Below, one piece after another: positions 62,918 to 64,000 of a stretch of DNA of 64,000 nt. How positions within the stretch are numbered: the first letter of the stretch is position 1; each line of letters begins with the position of its first letter. The translations under genes and the position numbers were made by a program. The stretch spans positions 62,001 through 126,000 of the forward strand of contig NZ_JAZKUD010000001.1 in the NCBI RefSeq assembly GCF_036625275.1. Direction: 5' to 3'. The DNA is from Accumulibacter sp036625275. Its GTDB lineage: Bacteria > Pseudomonadota > Gammaproteobacteria > Burkholderiales > Rhodocyclaceae. Under the pieces are notes generated by a model. The model was not told the DNA's origin. It saw nothing but the letters and a program-made list of their open reading frames with translations, and did not search any database.

Positions 62918-63457
62918 ATGCCGCCCGCCCGCGCGTTTCCGCTGCGTCTCCGGAGGACTTCCCGGCCTCCGGAAAGGGAAAGCGCGCATCGAGCGCGCGG
63001 CTTTTCGCTGATTGAACTCTTGATCACCCTTGCGCTGGTCGCCGTCCTCGCCACGATCGTCGTCCCGGTGGCGCAGACCTCGCTGCAGCGCAGCCGCGAG
63101 CAGGACCTCCGGCTGGCGCTGCGCGAGCTGCGCGCGGGCATCGACCTCTACAAGAAAGCCAGCGACGAGGGGCGCATCCGCAAATCGCTCAACGACACCG
63201 GCTATCCGAAAAACCTGCAGATCCTCGTCGATGGCGAAGACGATCTGCGTGACCCCAAGCATCGCAAGATCTACTTCCTGCGACGGATCCCGCGCGATCC
63301 GATGCATCCGGACAGCGCGCTGCCGGCGGCCGAGACCTGGGCCAAACGCGCCTACGCCAGCGAGCCGGATGACCCCAAGGAAGGTGAGGACGTGTACGAC
63401 GTCTACTCGAAATCGAGCGGCATCGGCCTCAACGGCATTCCCTACCGCAAATGGTAG
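62918..63457 (+). CDS. Prepilin-type pseudopilin
   Basis: The product is 179 residues. The leader is unusually long (about 27 residues, basic), ending at the cleavage site RGFSLIELLITLALVAVLA (Glu+5). The pilin body includes LDLYKKASDEG-like DLYKKASDEGRIRKSLNDTG and a region of repeated Asp/Lys. It is probably a minor pseudopilin (GspH/I/J/K role), but the subtype is unclear. It starts three bases after the secretin stop. Confidence 0.85.
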   Translation: MPPARAFPLRLRRTSRPPERESAHRARGFSLIELLITLALVAVLATIVVPVAQTSLQRSREQDLRLALRELRAGIDLYKKASDEGRIRKSLNDTGYPKNLQILVDGEDDLRDPKHRKIYFLRRIPRDPMHPDSALPAAETWAKRAYASEPDDPKEGEDVYDVYSKSSGIGLNGIPYRKW

Positions 63458-63494
63458 GGGTCAACAATCCGCCCAGGCCGCGCGGCCGATACTA

Positions 63495-63611
63495 TGAAAG
63501 TCGCGAGCGACGCACGAATCTCCCCTCCCACCTCGCGGGGGAGGGGTTGGGGGAGAGGGAAACGGTCATGACTTTCATGATCGGGAGTGTCTTGCAAAGT
63601 CATGACCGTTT
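63495..63611. repeat. Composite dispersed repeat, short form copy F (reverse)
   Basis: This copy is in the opposite orientation to copies B-E. It has GAAAGTCGCGAGCGACG, the G-rich tract, then arms AAACGGTCATGACTTT (63560-63575) and AAAGTCATGACCGTTT (63597-63612 region). It is inserted between two pseudopilin genes and overlaps the first in-frame ATG of the second. Confidence 0.85.
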
Positions 63612-64000
63612 GCCGAGCGTGGCATGCATCGGCCGGCACCGGCGGGGCTTCACGCTGATCGAACTGCTCGTCGTGCTGTCGATCATCGCGCTGCTGCTCA
63701 CCCTGGCCGTACCGAAATACCTGCACAGCGTCGACGTCGCCAAGGAAGCGGTGCTCAGCGAGAATCTGCATCTCGTCCGCGAGACGATAGACAAGTTCTA
63801 CAGCGACAAGGGGCGTTATCCCGAGAGCCTCGAAGAGCTGGTCAGCGAAAAATACCTGCGCTCGCTGCCTTACGACCCGATTACTGCGAGTACCCGCACC
63901 TGGACGATCATTGCGCCCACCCAGACCAACGATTCGCCCGACGTCAAGGGCAAGGTCTACGACATCAGGAGCGGCGCGCCCGGCAGCACCCTCGACGGCA
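63577..64000 (+). CDS. Pseudopilin, 3' truncated by the window edge
   Basis: The frame has no stop before the window end. The prepilin motif is RRGFTLIELLVVLSIIALLL (cleavage G/F, Glu+5), followed by ETIDKFYSDKGRYPESLEEL and a GspG-like C-terminal pattern (LRSLPYDPITASTRTWTII). The first in-frame ATG (63577) lies inside repeat copy F. In-frame TTG (63610) and GTG (63619) are alternative starts nearer the leader. The 24-residue or 10-residue leader lengths are both acceptable to PilD. Confidence 0.85.
   Translation, partial: MIGSVLQSHDRLPSVACIGRHRRGFTLIELLVVLSIIALLLTLAVPKYLHSVDVAKEAVLSENLHLVRETIDKFYSDKGRYPESLEELVSEKYLRSLPYDPITASTRTWTIIAPTQTNDSPDVKGKVYDIRSGAPGSTLDG

Noticed and set aside
61385..63307. 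640-residue antisense frame opposite the secretin gene
   Set aside because: Shadow of the secretin; no domain is recognised.

Overview
The window is dense, GC-rich bacterial chromosome. Its gene content (tolQRA-tolB-pal-cpoB, ruvC/A/B, pilBCD, rstAB-like two-component system, plsB, maeB with a phosphotransacetylase tail, DesA-like desaturase, PilZ and queuosine genes) points to a betaproteobacterium. A member of Rhodocyclales such as a Candidatus Accumulibacter relative is my best guess; this comes from gene content and repeat style, not from a database search. No rRNA, tRNA or CRISPR array was recognised.

Layout. 1-3.8 kb: end of an upstream gene, a DUF3108 protein, an RsmB-type RNA methyltransferase and an MscS channel (+ strand). 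3.8-6.4 kb: RstAB-like two-component system followed by two translationally coupled mini-ORFs and a terminator (- strand). 6.5-11.5 kb: desaturase and dsbB (+), then dut, coaBC and a chemoreceptor (-). 11.6-14.1 kb: a decayed patch (single repeat arm, frameshifted MNT nucleotidyltransferase, IS91-like transposase scrap), then two membrane proteins of unknown role. 14.2-19 kb: radC between two repeat copies, then pilB-pilC-pilD (-). 19-28.6 kb: malic enzyme (-), EF-G-like GTPase and plsB (+), a lytic transglycosylase (-) and a CorC/HlyC-type protein (+). 28.6-40.9 kb: a long - strand series: comEA-like; eamA-ruvC-ruvA-perM-ruvB-ybgC-tolQRA; tolB-pal-cpoB-queE-PilZ-queC.

41-53.5 kb is an accessory region punctuated by a dispersed composite repeat (copies near 41.15, 49.3 and 52.9 kb). 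It holds a decayed gene with a PD-(D/E)xK-like motif, a YkgJ-type cysteine-cluster protein, and a two-gene operon. The operon encodes a compact caspase-like protease and a 1818-residue protein joining two alpha/beta-hydrolase domains, each with a plausible Ser-Asp-His triad, to a CHAT (caspase-like) protease and a helical repeat tail. Next come a secreted caspase-like protein, a double-HKD phospholipase-D/FHA protein and a dual-specificity phosphatase. This protease-lipase-phosphosignalling block is the best candidate for an undescribed defence or cell-death type system; its function is inference.

53.8-64 kb (+) is a tightly overlapping operon for a type II secretion / type IV pilus-like machine: lytic transglycosylase, pseudopilin, inner-membrane platform, ATPase, four PilM/N/O/P-like assembly proteins, a secretin with a C-terminal cohesin-like domain and two more pseudopilins. 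The last pseudopilin runs off the window and appears to take its first in-frame ATG from a repeat copy.
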